64,000 nt of DNA, taken from contig CM018050.1 of assembly GCA_008638375.1 (NCBI GenBank), forward strand, positions 31,424,220 to 31,488,219, written 5' to 3'. Positions 24,301-39,300 of this stretch are shown piece by piece. Position numbers and translations under genes: made by a program. Below the pieces are notes generated by a model. That model made no database searches. It saw only the letters and a list, made by a program, of their open reading frames with translations, and was not told where the DNA came from. Origin of the DNA: Nyssa sinensis. Taxonomy: Eukaryota > Streptophyta > Magnoliopsida > Cornales > Nyssaceae. Numbering within the stretch: the stretch's first letter is position 1; each line of letters opens with the position of its first letter.

Positions 24301-27300
24301 TTGTAAAAATTTCAATTTAGTAGGTTCGCTGTTGCTCAAATCGATACAGCTGATTCTCTAAATTAATATTAATAACCTAATTATATTTAATAATTAATAA
24401 CCTTTTGAAGAACCAACTTTATTTCTCTGTTGCCAAATTCTATTACCAAACTTTTTTAGGGGGAGGGGAAAGAGGGAGAAGAGTAATACATGAGTTATTC
24501 AAGTTTAACAACATTATTTGTAATATTTATAGGGACTAAAAGACTATTATGATAAATAATATAGTTGAGGTTATAGAATAATTAACTCTTTTATTAGGAT
24601 TTGTCTTCTAATCTGTATGAAATATGAACCTACTAAGTTTATTATTATTGTGATAACGATGAATTCAATTAAGAAAGATTGTTTGCTTCTTAAATTACTA
24701 TTCTTTAACTTTTTATATTTATACTTAAAAATACAAAAGTGATAATAAAAATCATATAGTAACTCAATAGTTAATAATTTTATTAATTAATAATTCTATT
24801 ATTCTCATTTCATTGCCATTTTTTTTGGTACAATCTTAAACTCAAATTAGATGACCTCCTATTGCTAATAAATTAAACAAATTCCACATCTTTAGAAGCA
24901 TAGAGATGGGCATAATCCTTCTACTTTTTGTAATCATTTATAATTAGTTTAATTAAGTCATACATCACACCTATCAAAAATAAATAAATAAATAAGGCAT
25001 GCATCACATTTTTGTTATCATAAGTTTTTATATCACAAAATAATGTCATTTAATCATAACTTAAAAATTATACAATTAACTCTTTAATAATTAATATTTA
25101 TAACTAATAATTTTTTGATAAACAAATTTCCTTCAATAGTGAATATTAATAATTCTATTACTCAATAAATAATAATTTTTTAAAAAAACCCTTTATAATA
25201 TTAGTGATTATAATAAAGAAAAACTTGTGTATAAAACATATAAAATCATGTCAATTTTGGGTTAAGAGGTCAATTTCGAGGTCAACTATGTCAATTTCAG
25301 GTTAGCAGGTTAACTAGGTCAAATTCGGTCGCAGGTAAACTTTGAGTCATGAGACACAAATTTTACAAACGATTTGATTTCAGGTTAGATGTGTCAACCC
25401 AAATACAACACGATTACGATTAATAATCGTGTCTGGCCCAATTTTGGCCCGAACACAATTAAGCTCAACTCAAAATTTGATAAGTTGTGTTATTTTGAGT
25501 CATGTTCACAAGTCATGTCAAATATTGCCACCCCTATACACACACACGTACATATATATGGAAATTACATAAACTGAGCAAGAAATTCCATTTTGGCATT
25601 AAATAGGAAACGTAAGGATGGTATAGACAGATTCATCGCTTAAGATTCTATATTTACAACATTCACAAATAATTTGAATATGGTTCTTTGTTTGGTATTA
25701 TGTAAGAGTCAAAAGGAGGGGGGGAAAAAGGAAAAGAAAAGTGGAGTGGAGGGTAGAGTTTCTGTAGTTTAGTAGGAAGGACATGAAAAGGGAAAGAGAA
25801 GGAGAGTTTCTTTTATTCCTAAAAAGGAGAGAAGGGGGGGGGGGGGGGGGGGGGGGGGTTTACTTTTATTCCTAACCTTATGGGTGAATCCTAACCCCTA
25901 AGAAACTCCTAAATTCTTATTCCTTTTCTTCTTCAGTTTTCCGCACCTTCATTAATCTACAGCCAACTAAATAATCATTCTTTTCAGCCCAATCCTACTC
26001 AATAAACTCAATATTTTCCTCCATCAAAGTATCAACCTCAGCAATCCAAACACATAAAAACAAGTCAACTATACTGTTCATGATTATTGTTAACAACTCC
26101 AAGACAGCCTCTATTTCATTCCAAAACCTCACCTACCAAGCCCCAGTCAACCTAAACCCCATCTTATTCTTTACCTTCAATTGAACTCGCAAAACTTTAA
26201 AGTACTCGTCATACCAAAATTCCAGCAACTAGTTCTAAAAAAATCTGGAAATATCACTTTCAAAGATCAAGCCAATTCAGATACGCAACAACCTTTCTTC
26301 CACCATGGTAAACCTTAATCGCGGAAATCATTATTGTCTAGGATTTGTTTTATAAAAGTATGTCAGCATCATATTCTTAGATTTCAAATGCATGATAGTG
26401 TTCGAGATGCTTCTGACTAGGTCCTCAAAAAACAACAATTAAAAGAGACACATATCTACCACTATGATCATTTTACACCATATTATCTAAAGAAAACATC
26501 ATCCAGACACAAGGAAGAAAAATACCATCAAGATTCAACCTAACATAAAAATTTAATGATTGTATAATTGAAATCATAAAATACAACCTATCCATAATCC
26601 TTACAGAAGTCTTCACTTCTAAAAAGCAAGAATGAAATGAGAATAATTTTTTTTTATAAGTAAAATGAGACTAAAATTTAATAAAAAAAGCAAACAAACA
26701 AACCAACCAACCAATTAAGCAAAAAGACCACAAAACGCAGTTCAACTATGCTGCACCATTAGGATATAACCAAACGGAAAAGCCCTTGGTGAATAATCTA
26801 ACCATAAAACATCACCCTAATATGTAACCCAGAATTCAGTGAGGAAAAGAAACAGTAACGAACACAAGTAACGATGCTCAAAAAGCAACAACCAAATTAA
26901 TCTACATTTTTATGCTGAAATTCACATGGTAAAATTAGTGTCTAAGAAAAAGCAGGTGTCAAAAAGAAACAATTACCAAATTTTTCTTTGATTCTGCAGA
27001 AGTTGAGGATGATTTCAACCTTGCAAACAAATCCTGAATAAAGGTGCTTTCATCTTTTAATAAAGAAACAACCTACAACATAATAACAGAATCAGATATG
27101 GAAGAAAATACCCCTGGCTCCAGATGTATGAAAAACCAAATTTGAAAAGATCTTACAATGGCATTATTATTTGAATGAATTATGGAATTGAGATTTGCAA
27201 TTGTGGCCTCATCCAATGCTCTCGGTAAAATAACATCCTAAAAGAGATGATATAAAAGGTAAGAATTAAATCAAAAAAATACAAGTAAGAAATCTACAAG

Positions 27301-30300
27301 GTCAGAATTGAATATATTTACTTTCAAATAACCAACTCTGTATGTCTGGTGTATCTTCGACAGAACTACAGGATCTTTAATCGGTATGGCCTATACAGGT
27401 AGACAAGCAAAAAAAACAACTCAACAAAACATGCCAAACAATATTGTGACATTCAAAGAATGGTAAGTTAAATAAATACAGCTCAACCACCTTTCTCCCA
27501 TCCCTTAACCCCAACCTCCCTCCTAAAAGCATAAGTAGAGAAGAACCACATCACGATATATATACCTCCATAAAGATCACATGCTCTTTCAGAAATTTGC
27601 GATGATGCTGCCTATGAGATACTTCAGGATCATCTGCAGACCAAATTCAAAGCAGTCCATCATCATCATTATATTAGAAAACACAGAGAAATAATAAAAC
27701 AATATATGTTGTGAATAACTTGAGACACTTTCAGAAACAAGATTTGTTTGAAAGACCTCATAAATTGAAGATTGCACGAAATTTAATTCATGTTTTGGAT
27801 TAATTAAAAGCATATGAATCATTAAAACTATAAACAAACAAACAGAAGAAGAAAAAAAATCACAGACCACTTCTCATAAGAATGTTACAATAAAATATCC
27901 TCCACGACATAATAAATCACATCAATAGACAAGGAAGAGGTTAAGAAGAGATCTACAAATTATTTACAGACCACTAGTATCAAAAGAATTATTTATCATA
28001 ACCTGAACCAAAGGCTCCAAATTCATTGATTTACAAATCCTAACCCCCTACTTCCCATACCTTGATATGTATAACCCAAAATCACAAACAGGATTTTTCT
28101 ATATGCCAATGAAGACTAAATATACATAGAACAAAAAAAACTATGTTAGCTAAGATGCAGTCATCTATGCATTAGGACAACTAACTATGATTGATTAGAT
28201 TATAATGAAGATTAAAGCATCAAAGTTGACTCTATTGCAGTAACTAACTAAAACAAATTCTTTAGGCCAATAACAAACAACTTACATTCAAGGGACCCAA
28301 TAATATCCTCGATCAATTCATCCCCAAATAATTTATCAAAGATCTGAGGACTGTTGAGTAAAACTGCAGGTAATCAAGCATGCAAGTCGATTAGCCCCAA
28401 AGAGAAGATATGCATACAAGTAAAATTTACCAAATAAAGAAATGAAGTAAAGTGAAGAGTGCTAACTGATCCATTTGACTATTTCGAATATCAGGTGAAG
28501 GCGTTGAATATCTGGCAAATCTTCACAGATTCTAAAAAGGTCCACCAGCTTTTGGAAAAACACTTGCTGTGCAGAATATTAAATTTCATGGAAAAAAACT
28601 TAATATTGATTAACCAAAAACAAACAAGAATTGCGATAGAGAGAAAAGATAGCAGTCATGAGAGCCACAAAAATAAAACATAATAAAAGAAGAGATTGAA
28701 ACCACACATGTGAAAAAATAAATAAATAAGGGGAAGAAGTCCACTATTCAAAAATAAAACTGCTAGAGAACTACAGTATTCATTTGTGCCAGAATTTCAA
28801 TTTCCAGGTCGAAGAACATAACTGAAGACAGTGTAACCTAATTTTACATAAAAGAACTCTTTCCGTAAAAATTGCAAAAACAATTCACCAAATTTGCAGT
28901 ACACGTCTAGAAAAGAACATTTTGCCTAATAATGACAATTCCATTCTGTGTTTCCAGCCCACTAACGTCAGTGCACATCATCGGTGGATGTCTCATTGAG
29001 CAATTTACCAGAAGCATCCATTAGAGGAAACACTTCTATAGAAATATATTTTTTGTTTGTAATTTCTTTACTTCCTCACATCTTTTATGTTTTTCAAACT
29101 ATTTCCATGCACTTCCAACTTCCTTCAAAACCAAAGGGTCACATCCAAAACAGATTTAAGTATTAAACATTGATAAAGTCATCGGGACCATCCTGAGCAT
29201 GATTGCTACTAAGCATTAGAATAAGTTCACACCACTAGATGCACGAAGAGTACTATAAAAAACTCAAAATTCTTACCAACTTATTTAGACATACCAGTCC
29301 AACGTAAGTAGCAAGAATGATGGGCAATAATTTGGAGCATGCCTCCAAATCCCAAAATGAGATGAAGAAGAAAAAGAAGATCTATACAATGCAAGAAAAA
29401 CCTAAAGGAAAAGAAAAAAATGAATACTATAAACAAGGAAGAAATTTTCCCTCAAAACAATTAGCCATAGTGCAGTATTTAGGAACAACATTATTGCATA
29501 TCAATAAGTTTACAAATCACTTATACATAACATATTAATGAAAGTAATGCACGTTAAGAATTGCAATATATATGTGGAAAACAAAGCAAACTCCAATTAG
29601 AGTCTATTTCCTAATACTAACAACATTTACTAGTAGTTTCTTATTATAAAGCAGTCATATCACTTATACATTACATATCAATGAAACTCAACTAAACTCG
29701 ACTCAACAAAACCTTAATCCCCATGAGTCACAATTGCTGACGATAATGTCATCCACATAAACTATCAGAACAATAACACCAAAAGGACGGCATGTGAACA
29801 CAGAATGATTGGAAGCAGATCGTTCAAAACCATACTGAAGTACAAATGTACTGAACTTATCAAACCAAGTGCGTGGAGACTGTTTCAACCCATACAATAC
29901 TTTCCTCAAACGACACTAATTATTATACCAGAAGAAGAACGACATGTGAACACAGAATGATCAGAAGTAGATCACTATACCAGAAGAAGAACGACGAAGA
30001 ACGACATGTGAACACAGAATGATCAGAAGTAGATCACTATACCAGAAGAAGAACGACATGAGAACACAAAATGATCGGAAGTAGATCACTGAAAACCATA
30101 CTGAAGTACAACTGTCCTAAACTTATCAAACCAAGTGTGTGGAGATTGTTTCAACCCAGACAATACTTTCCTCAAATGACACACTAATTGTTCCTTTCCA
30201 AAAACAACATATCCGGGTGGTGGAGCCATATAAACCTCCTCCTTTAAATCCCCATGCAAAAATGAATTCTTTATATCTAGTTGATATAAAGACCAATCAA

Positions 30301-33300
30301 GACTCACAGCAATTGAAATAAGAACTCTAACAGAGTTAAGACATGCAACAGGGGAGAAGGTTTCACTATAACCCACACCATATGTCTGAGTGTAACCCTT
30401 AGCAACTAATCGGTCCTTCAGACGCTTAACAAAACCTTCAAGACGATATTTCACAGTATAGATCCAACGACAGCCAACAAGTTGTTTTTTAGGGAAAAGA
30501 GTAGTAAGATCCTAAGTGTGATTCTTATGAAAAGTAGTCATCTCCTCATCTATGGCCAATTTCCATCTGGGAGAGGCCAAGCCCTGTTGAAAAGAACTAG
30601 GAAAAAAAATTGAAAATAATGATGAAAGAAAACAACGAAAAGATAAAGAGAGGAGATGAAAAGAAACAAAATTAGAAACGTGATGTTGAGTACAACTACG
30701 AGTAGCTTTCCACAATGCAATGGGCAAGTTAGGAGAAGATGGGATCATCGATGGTGTAGTAGGCTAGACCTCAATAGAAGCTAGCGTTGGTGGAGGAACG
30801 GAAGCCCATGGTACAATTTGTCTATTTGTGAATCATTGATACACTTAGAGTAGAGGATCAACCACAGGAGGAAAGGATGATGTAGACTCAGAAAGAATAG
30901 GCAAAATAAGCTCCCCCTAGTTAGAAGAGACTAAATAAGCATCAAAAGTATGTCCTAATATCGAGAAGAATGAAGATGACTCAAAAAAAAGTAATATCAA
31001 CACTAATATAATAACGACGAGAGAAGGGATCATAACACCGATAACTTTTTTGAGTACAAGAATATCCCAAAAAGACACATTTAACCAATCATGGAGACAG
31101 TTTATCACGTCTGGAACCAAGAAGATAAATATAAGCAACACAACCAAAGACACGAGGAGTAAAACCAAATGATTGAATACTGGAATAAAGAAAGAAGGGT
31201 GAGCGATAAGCTAGAACTGGGAAAGGCATGCGATTAATGAGGTAATTAGCAGTAAGAGCTACGTCAGCCCAATATGACTTTGGCACATTCATATTAAACA
31301 ACGAAGTACAAGCAACCTCTAATAAATGACGATGCTTGTGCTCTGCAATACCATTTTGTTGTGAAGTATGTGGACCAGTAGTTCGATGAACAATGTCACG
31401 CTCATCCCAAAAATCATGCATAGAAGATTGAGTATATTCACGGGTATTGTCAAAACGAAGGATGTTAATACGCTTATCAAATTGACCTAAGATTTTATTA
31501 TAAAAGGTAACAAAAACCTTGGATAATTCAAAACGATCTTTCATAAGAAATAACCAAGTCATACGAGAAAAAATCATCTACAAAAATCACAAAATACTGA
31601 AAACCAAAAAGACTTTTTGTTCTTGCAGGACCCCAAATGTCTGAATGAGATTAAAGAGACTAAATTGTTGCCTCCTTAAACTACAAGGAAATGAAGTACG
31701 GTGATGTTTGCCTAATTGGAAAGCCTTGCATCCTAGAACCGAAACAAGACTCAAATTAGGAACAACTTGACACAACTTCGGCAATGTCGGATGACCTAAA
31801 CGAAAATGCCACTAGAGGGGAGAAATAGTGTCACTCAAAGAAGTACCAGAATCTTCAACATCTAAATAATAAAGACCATTATGTTCATGCCCCATACCAA
31901 TCACTTTCTTCGTCTTGAGGTTCTAAAAACACAAGAAGATAGAGAAAAGGCTATCAATGACTTTAATGATTTAGTTAACTGACTTATAGACAATAAGTTA
32001 AAAGGAAAATGTGGAACAAATAAACTAGAGAGTAAGGACATAGACTTGGTAGGGTTAATATCATCGGTACCAAGCACGGGTCGAAAAGAACCATCAGCCA
32101 TGGGATTAAATAACGACTGTTACGTTACATATCGGCCATTACGTATCGGTTTTTTTACCCTCCAATACCGATACTAGCCAATATATCGATATAACTAAAA
32201 TTCATAGTTGTATCGGCCGATACTATTACGTATCGGCCGATACTGTTACGTATCGGCCGTTATAGTAGTTGCATGCCGTTACAAAACCGTTACAGCCATT
32301 ACAAGACTGTTGCGGTTGTCTATGTTTTTTTTTTTTTCAAATTTTAATTTTCTTTTACTTTCAAATTTTCATTTTTTTTTTTAAAGAATTCTAATGATTT
32401 CTATTTTTATAAGATTTATGCACAAGAGAGATACTTAATAAAATAATTACAAAAATAAAATAAAATAATTTACCAAAACAGTCGGGTAAATACGAACTCG
32501 AAAAGGCCTCTTGGCCTCAAAATTTTTAAATTTTTTTTTATTCAATTACTAATCAACTAAATTAAATTTCATGCTAATAATTATTTTTTGTTATTATTTA
32601 TATTCTTGTAATGTTATTCAAATTAAATGATATTTCTTACTAGTTTAACTTTAAAAAATTCATATAAAATAATAAAATATATTCTTAAGTGGTATTTATA
32701 AGAAAAATATTTTTTAGGTGTTAAAAAATTAAAACATAATAGTGAAAATTATTAAAATATGATAATTGTAATCAAGATATGTGTATCAGTGACTTTTAAG
32801 AGATTTGCTAGTGCTTGAAAAAAATTCACAATTGCGGTTTCCAATTCCCATTACAAATGACTCGATACTCCTGATCACGTTATACCGCGATTGCGACCGA
32901 GTCGCATCCCGCGACAACAATATAAATCCATGCCATCAGCAAACACAATACGTGATTTAAAAAAACACAAATTAGAGAATAAAAAAGGACTACCAGAATC
33001 GATAACCTAAGGGGCTGAAGGTCGTCCAGTAGAAGCGGACGAGTTGGGAAAAAGGGATGACAACTGTTGGCTGAGCTAGCTAAGTTGAGAGATAATGTCA
33101 ACATAAGAACTTGAAGTAGAGACAACACGATTATTAGTATATGTCTATGCCACTGAAGTAAAGGAATGACTACCATGGCCCATGCGTCCTCTACAACCTT
33201 CACGACCAAGATCACATCCACCATGACTACTATAAACCCCACGACAATTACCATCATCGAAAGAAGCCATAGGAAACAACCACAGAACCACACGTAAAGG

Positions 33301-36300
33301 AAACTATCCAGAACAACCAAAAAACCAAAAAAAAAAAAAATGTAGCAAGAACACAACTACCAAACATGAATAGTCTTTGTAGCACACTAGACTATAACGA
33401 AGGCATAAATAGTGTCCAGAATAGTGATAACAACATCAAATGTAAGAGCTACAGAGTCAAACAACACCAAATGCAGTTGCAAAAGAGCCAAACAACACTA
33501 AATGTAGCAAGGAAAGATCCAAACAACACTAAAACGTAGAGCTACAACCTAATACATAGTACCAAATACATTCCTAGTCACACAAACAAGGTAGCCGACC
33601 ACTCCAAGCCACATTACTCAATCAAAAACACATCAAATGGCCATGGGATTCTCCAAGCAACCTCCCTAGGCCTAGTTGCACCCTTTAGGTTAGGGTCAAA
33701 GCAACAAAAAACCACAAAAGGCTGTCAATCAACAAAACGAAAAAAATTGATTGTTTCTAAATAATAATAAAAACATTCAAAAATTACAAAATCTTGTCAA
33801 ATGGCTTCAAAAATCACCACAATAACCAGCTTGAAGAGACGAACAGACACATGTGATTGGCCATTGGAAAAGGGCGACGTCAAGCTGACATGCATGACGT
33901 CATCTGTACGGATGCTGACATCAGCTATTGTGCAGTCTCCTAATGTCTTGTACAATATTTTTGAAACAATCTAGGACTTGATTTAATGCTCTGATACCAA
34001 GTTGAGAAACACAATAGATGAAAATCTATGGTTTGAGAAAGAAAAGAGGAAAAGAAGAAAGAAAAGAACTAAAGTAATTCTATGATTGTGTAGTAAAATT
34101 CAATATACACTCCCCAATTATTTATACAATGTAAAAAGCATAAAAAGATTACGCTATTGCCCTCACATTTTTTTGATAGGTAAAGGTAAATATAGTCAAA
34201 AGGTGCCCAAGCGAAGCAAACCCATGTACACAAGGACAAGCTTTAAGCTAAAGCTTTAGAGTCCCCAAAATATCAACTAATGAGTCAACATACAAAATAA
34301 AGGCCTCTTTGGCCCAAAAATAAAGGGATCGTAAAAAAGTATTCTCAAGTGTAAAGGGGACATCTCGTTCCCCTCAAAAATCCTCATGTTTCTCTCTCTC
34401 CATATGCACCAAAGCAGGAACAAGGAAGCCATGTGTCAATCTATCTTTTTTCTTTCGTCATCCCCCGACTTTTCCAACTCAAAATAAGCTCCTTTACCGA
34501 CTTTGGCATTACCCAATGAATCTGAAATAGGGACAGCAGCAAACTCCACACGTCCCTCACCACCTCACAATGAATAAGGAGATGGCCCGCAGACTCCTCC
34601 GCACCTTTCCACATAACACACCTATTAGCAAGTCGGAACCCTCTCCTTTGCAAATTGTTCATAGTGAGAATGGCTCCCCAAGAAGCTGTCCATGCAAAAA
34701 AAGCCACCTTTGTGGGCACATGGGAACATCACACCACCTTCCAAGGGAAACCTCCCTCACCCGTACCACCCAGCACCTTATAGAATGATCTAACGATAAA
34801 ACCTTTGGAGTTTGAACCATTCCAAACCATTGAGTCAAGCTTTCCTAGGCTATGGAAGCACCTACTCAAGGTACGCATAAACTCCCCCACAGTCTTCACT
34901 TCCCAGTCATGGAAGCTTCTTCTAAACAGAGGCTTCCACACACTATAGCTCCTCCCACCATTTCGGTGCAGTCTACAACTAACACCTTCTTGTCACTAGC
35001 AAGGCTGTAAAGCAGTGGAAGTCGCACTCTTAGAGCCTCCTTCCCACACCAAAACCTCACCCTCCTCCCATCCCCTACCTCAAGCTAATCAACCCCCCGA
35101 AAATTTGCCAATCCTCTCCAGATGCTTCTCCAGAGGCCACACCCATGAGTTGCCCTGTTAGTTTTAGAGAACCAACCATCCTCCTCCAACCCGTATTTAA
35201 TAGCCACCCCATCTCTCCAAAGCACGTGATCCTCCGCCACAAACCTCCAATGCCATTTACCAAGCAAAGCTTTATTGAAGGTTTCAAAGTCCTTGATCCC
35301 TAAACCACCATCCGAGAGAGGGGCTTTCACACGATCCTAGCGAACTAGAGGAATTTTCCTCCCTCTCTCTCCTCCACCCCATAAAAAGTTCCTCTGAAGC
35401 CTCTCCAACTTTCTCACCCTCACCGACACTAGAATGGGAAAAATAGACATACCACGTTGGCAAGTTAGCCAAAGTACTCTTAATAAGAACAAGCTTGCCC
35501 CCCTTAGAAAGAAATTGACTCTTCCATCTCGCAAAACCCCACTGCATCCTTTCAATCACCGGGTCCCAAATAACTTTAAAGCTTGAAGAGGCCCCTAATG
35601 GCAACCCAAGGTACATGGAGGGGAGGGAGCCCACCTTGCACCCCAGCAAATTAACCAGTTCCTCTATGTTCCTAACACCCCCAATAGGGACCAACTCACT
35701 CTTCACAAGACTTACCCTTAGCCCCGAAGTTGCCTCAAAACACAACGAAGGAACTTCAACTGGCAAACTTTAGCATCACAAAAAATTAGTGTATCATCGG
35801 TGAACAAGAAGTGGGAAACTCCTTTGCTTCTACCAGACTAGTCCTGAACATTGAACCCCTCCAGAAATCCTCCCATTTCAGCTCTACTCAGCAGTTGACT
35901 CTGAGCCTCCATGGCTATCACAAAAAGAAGGGAATAATGGGTCCCCTTGTCTCAGAACCCTTGTGCAAGTAAAGAAACCAGCCGAAGCACCACTCACTAG
36001 GGCCAAAAGAGAGGTAGTGGAAATGCATAACTCAATCCACCTTCTCCATTTGACCCCGAATCCAATTTTTCTCAACATGAACAACAAGAAATCCCAATTT
36101 AGATGATCATAGGCCTTCTCGATATCTAACTTGCAAATCAGCCCCTTCTGCTTCCTTTACCTTCTTGAATCAACGCACTCATTAGCTATGAGAACTAGGT
36201 CCAAGATTTGGTACCGCCCAACAAAGGCATTCTGTCTAGAAGAGATGATACCTCCCATTACCTCTTTCAGCCTCATCGACAGAACCTGGGCCAGGAGCTT

Positions 36301-39300
36301 GTAAATGCTTCCCATGAGGTTAATAGGCCGGAGATCCCTTATGTCTTCAGCACCTTCCTTCTTAGGGATCCAAGCTAAAAAGGAGGCCATCACCTCTCCT
36401 CTGAAAACCTCCCAACAATGCTTGAAGAAGGCTAAAGAGAACCCATCCGGCCCACGAGCCTTATTGCCATCACATTACTTTAAAGCAATCAAGACTTCCT
36501 CTTCAGAAAAAGGATGTTCCAGCCTACTCATGTCCTCTGCATTGAGTTGCCCAAAATACAGGTTATCTAATTTTGGTCACCGCCTTTTCTCTTCAGAATA
36601 CAACTTCCTACAAAAATCCGAGACACCCTTCCTCACCTCCTGCTGCTGCTCCTCGATGGTCTGGTCACCCACATTAATTCTACTGATATTGTTTCTTCTC
36701 CTGTGGGAGCTTGCCATCTTATGAAAGAATTTGGTATTGAGATCTGCCTCCTTCAACCAGAGGACACACGATTTCTGCCTCCAAAACATCTCCTCAGCTT
36801 TCAACAGAATGGCCAACTCTCGTTTGAACCCCTCTGATCTCATCTTGTGCTCCTCAGAAGAAGCCCCAGACTGTTCCTGCATTTCAATAGAGTCTCTCTA
36901 TTCTGATCTGAATATTACCGAAACATTCCTTATTCCACCTCTTCAAATCATCTTTAAGGACCTTTAGTTTTCTGGCCAAAATGAAAATAGGAGTTCCCCT
37001 GCACAGATATAACTGCTCCACCAAGACGCCACCTTTTCCTTGAAACCTGGAACACTAAGCCACATATTCTCGAACCAGAATGGGCTCTCTCCCCATTTGA
37101 GACCTCCACTGTCCAGCCATAAAGGAGCATGGTCTGAGACTAGCTTGGGCAGGGGGACGTAAGAGAGATAGGGGAACTTCTCCTCCCGCGCACTAGAAAC
37201 CAGAAAGTGATCAATTCAAGATTTCGCCGTGCTCTCCCCACCCCTCGACCATGTAAACCTTCCACCGTCAAAAGGCAGGTCAACCAGATTTTGGGCTTTT
37301 ATGAAGTCTGAGAAATCACGCAAACCTCTGGACAGAAGCCTGCAGCCCTCCTTTTCTGTTGGGAAACAGACTAAGTTAAAGTCTCCAGCTATGCACCTCG
37401 GGTGATAGACTCTGACCATTGCATCCCCTAGCTCAGATCAAAGAATCCTTCGATCGGAAGTTGTCTGTGGTCCATAAACCATAGGCAGCAACCACTGAAA
37501 ATTACCCCGAAGCATCTAAACGTGGCAAGACAGCGAAAAAGAACCCTCCCAACTATCAGAGGAAACTATCAGTGTCGAATCCCAAATCACCAAAATGCCT
37601 CCTGAACCCCCAGAAGCTGCCTGCACTCTCCAATCCACAAATCTGGACCCCCACAAACTTCTAACAAAAGCTCTAGAGACCTCACTCACCTTCGTCTCCT
37701 ATAAACAAACCACTGAAGGCCTCCACTTCCTCAGAAGTCCTTTAATCGCAGCTCGCTTATTAGGATCGTTCAACCCCCTCACATTCCAAGACAGGATTTT
37801 GAAAATCATTCTAACCTTCCAACATTAGAACACCCCAGTTTTCTCCCCCATTCCCAGTAGCTTCCCTCCTTCCTTCACAAGACACAGACCATGCCAGCTT
37901 CTTCAATTCTCTGCTCAATTTTCTAGCTGACTTTTCTGGTTCATTCAAACACATCGATCCCTTAATCTATCCTTGATTATACTTCAAATCAATATCACAG
38001 AAGATCTCCATGAGTCTCTCCTCATAGCCTTCGCAAGTCACTCCCAAGTATCTACTGATGCCCTTTATCTTCTGCAGAACTCAGTCAGAGGTCTCAGCAA
38101 TTCCCACTCCTTGGCCTTCTGCATCTCTCTCCCGTCCTCTGGCCACAGCCCACTGGGAGCTCGATGGACCTAAAGTTGCACGGGGGGGACACATAAGAGG
38201 TTCCACAGTGTCTCCACCCTCCCACAAAACCAAGTCCTTTCACTCGCTTAAGTCTGAGTCAGCCCAGAATTTTTCCTTCATCTGAATAGGGCCCATAGGC
38301 TGATACCCACTTCCCAACTCAGTTGTGCCTCTTTCCTCGATCTCTGAACCAGACCAATCTTCACAACTTTCACTATCGATACTCCAAGATTGGTTGAAAA
38401 CCCTAGCTTCCTGGTTCTGAATATCCGCGCCGGAGACTATCCCTTCAAGGATCGGAAAGACCTCCCTCAACCCTTCACCATTCTGCACTTCTTCAATTTC
38501 CATGAATCTCCAAGCTTCCCTATTATTAACTTCTGCAAACAACTTTGGATTCCATTGCCCCCTTTTCTCTAGCTTTTCTCCCATTGTCTCTGTGCACAGC
38601 CCTACTGAGCTCCCTTCATCACATCGGGTCCATCCATTTATCCTGCTGGGGTCCCCTCCCCTAGTACCCTGTCTCTCGCACTCCGAACTGGGCCTGCTTT
38701 CCAAGCGCAAGTTAAGACCCTCTTGGGCTTTATGGTTTGGGGGCCCCAAATTGAGTCTTTCCCTCATTGGTTCAAACAACTCAGCAAACCGATTTTGCCA
38801 GTCCCCCAAATCCTCGGTTCTTCCCCATTGGACTGGGCCTCTACCTTTCCTACTTTTTATTGGGTTATTAGGCCTCTCCTATCCTTGGCCCAATCTTTGA
38901 ACCCCCCCCCCCCCTCTCCCAGTCTTCCCTTTGCCCTTAGCCCAAACCAACAGTAACCTTGGCCCACCACCCCGTTTGTCCATCTAGCCTGCCTCTATCC
39001 ACACTGGAATTTCGAAGCCCCAATTGCCAACCTTAAATCTTCACCGTGGCTGGAACTTTTCCGATGAATCCCCTAATCCAGACCCAAGCCCAGTGCAAAT
39101 GGCGTCTCTCCGACGTGGCCTCATCCACACACAAGAATTGACCACACCTCATCCCCAAAGCTTTGAGCACTCCCGGGCACCATAAAAATGCCGGAAGCTT
39201 GATGAATCTGATCCAGAAGTCTCTCTGCCCCTCAGAATTTGAGCAACACGACTCCATATTCCAAGGAAGTAGCAGAAAATGTCCGCCGTCCAGAACCCAT

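Larger units (their letters stand above)
17919..26976 (-). other. Intron 13 (9.06 kb), rich in repeats
   Basis: This large intron holds a SINE-like trace near 19.6 kb, microsatellites near 18.0 and 21.3 kb, GC-richer MITE-like fragments near 20.2-20.8, 21.4-21.6 and 25.3-25.5 kb, an orphan Ty3 LTR with primer site (21,771-24,100) and a 25-base G run. The stretches 17,919-19,550 and 24,100-25,250 contain nothing else I can assign. 25,860-26,976 is plain AT-rich sequence. Confidence 0.75.
29703..34167 (-). mobile_element. Ty1/copia retrotransposon, 3'-truncated and decayed
   Basis: Read on the minus strand: LTR end (34,003-34,167), primer site, gag remnant, protease (split by a MITE), GAG-pre-integrase, integrase and the first part of RT, where it ends near 29,703. 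The order integrase before RT is diagnostic of copia. RNase H and the 3' LTR are missing. Stops and frameshifts occur in all domains. Confidence 0.87.

Noticed and set aside
25834..25858. 25-G run, with other G or C runs at 19,558-19,574, 38,902-38,914 and about 40,071-40,083
   Set aside because: Probably homopolymer slippage; a regulatory G-quadruplex cannot be argued from the run alone.
29917..30075. Regularly spaced repeats suggesting a CRISPR-like array
   Set aside because: They are tandem duplications of copia RT sequence in a plant nuclear genome.
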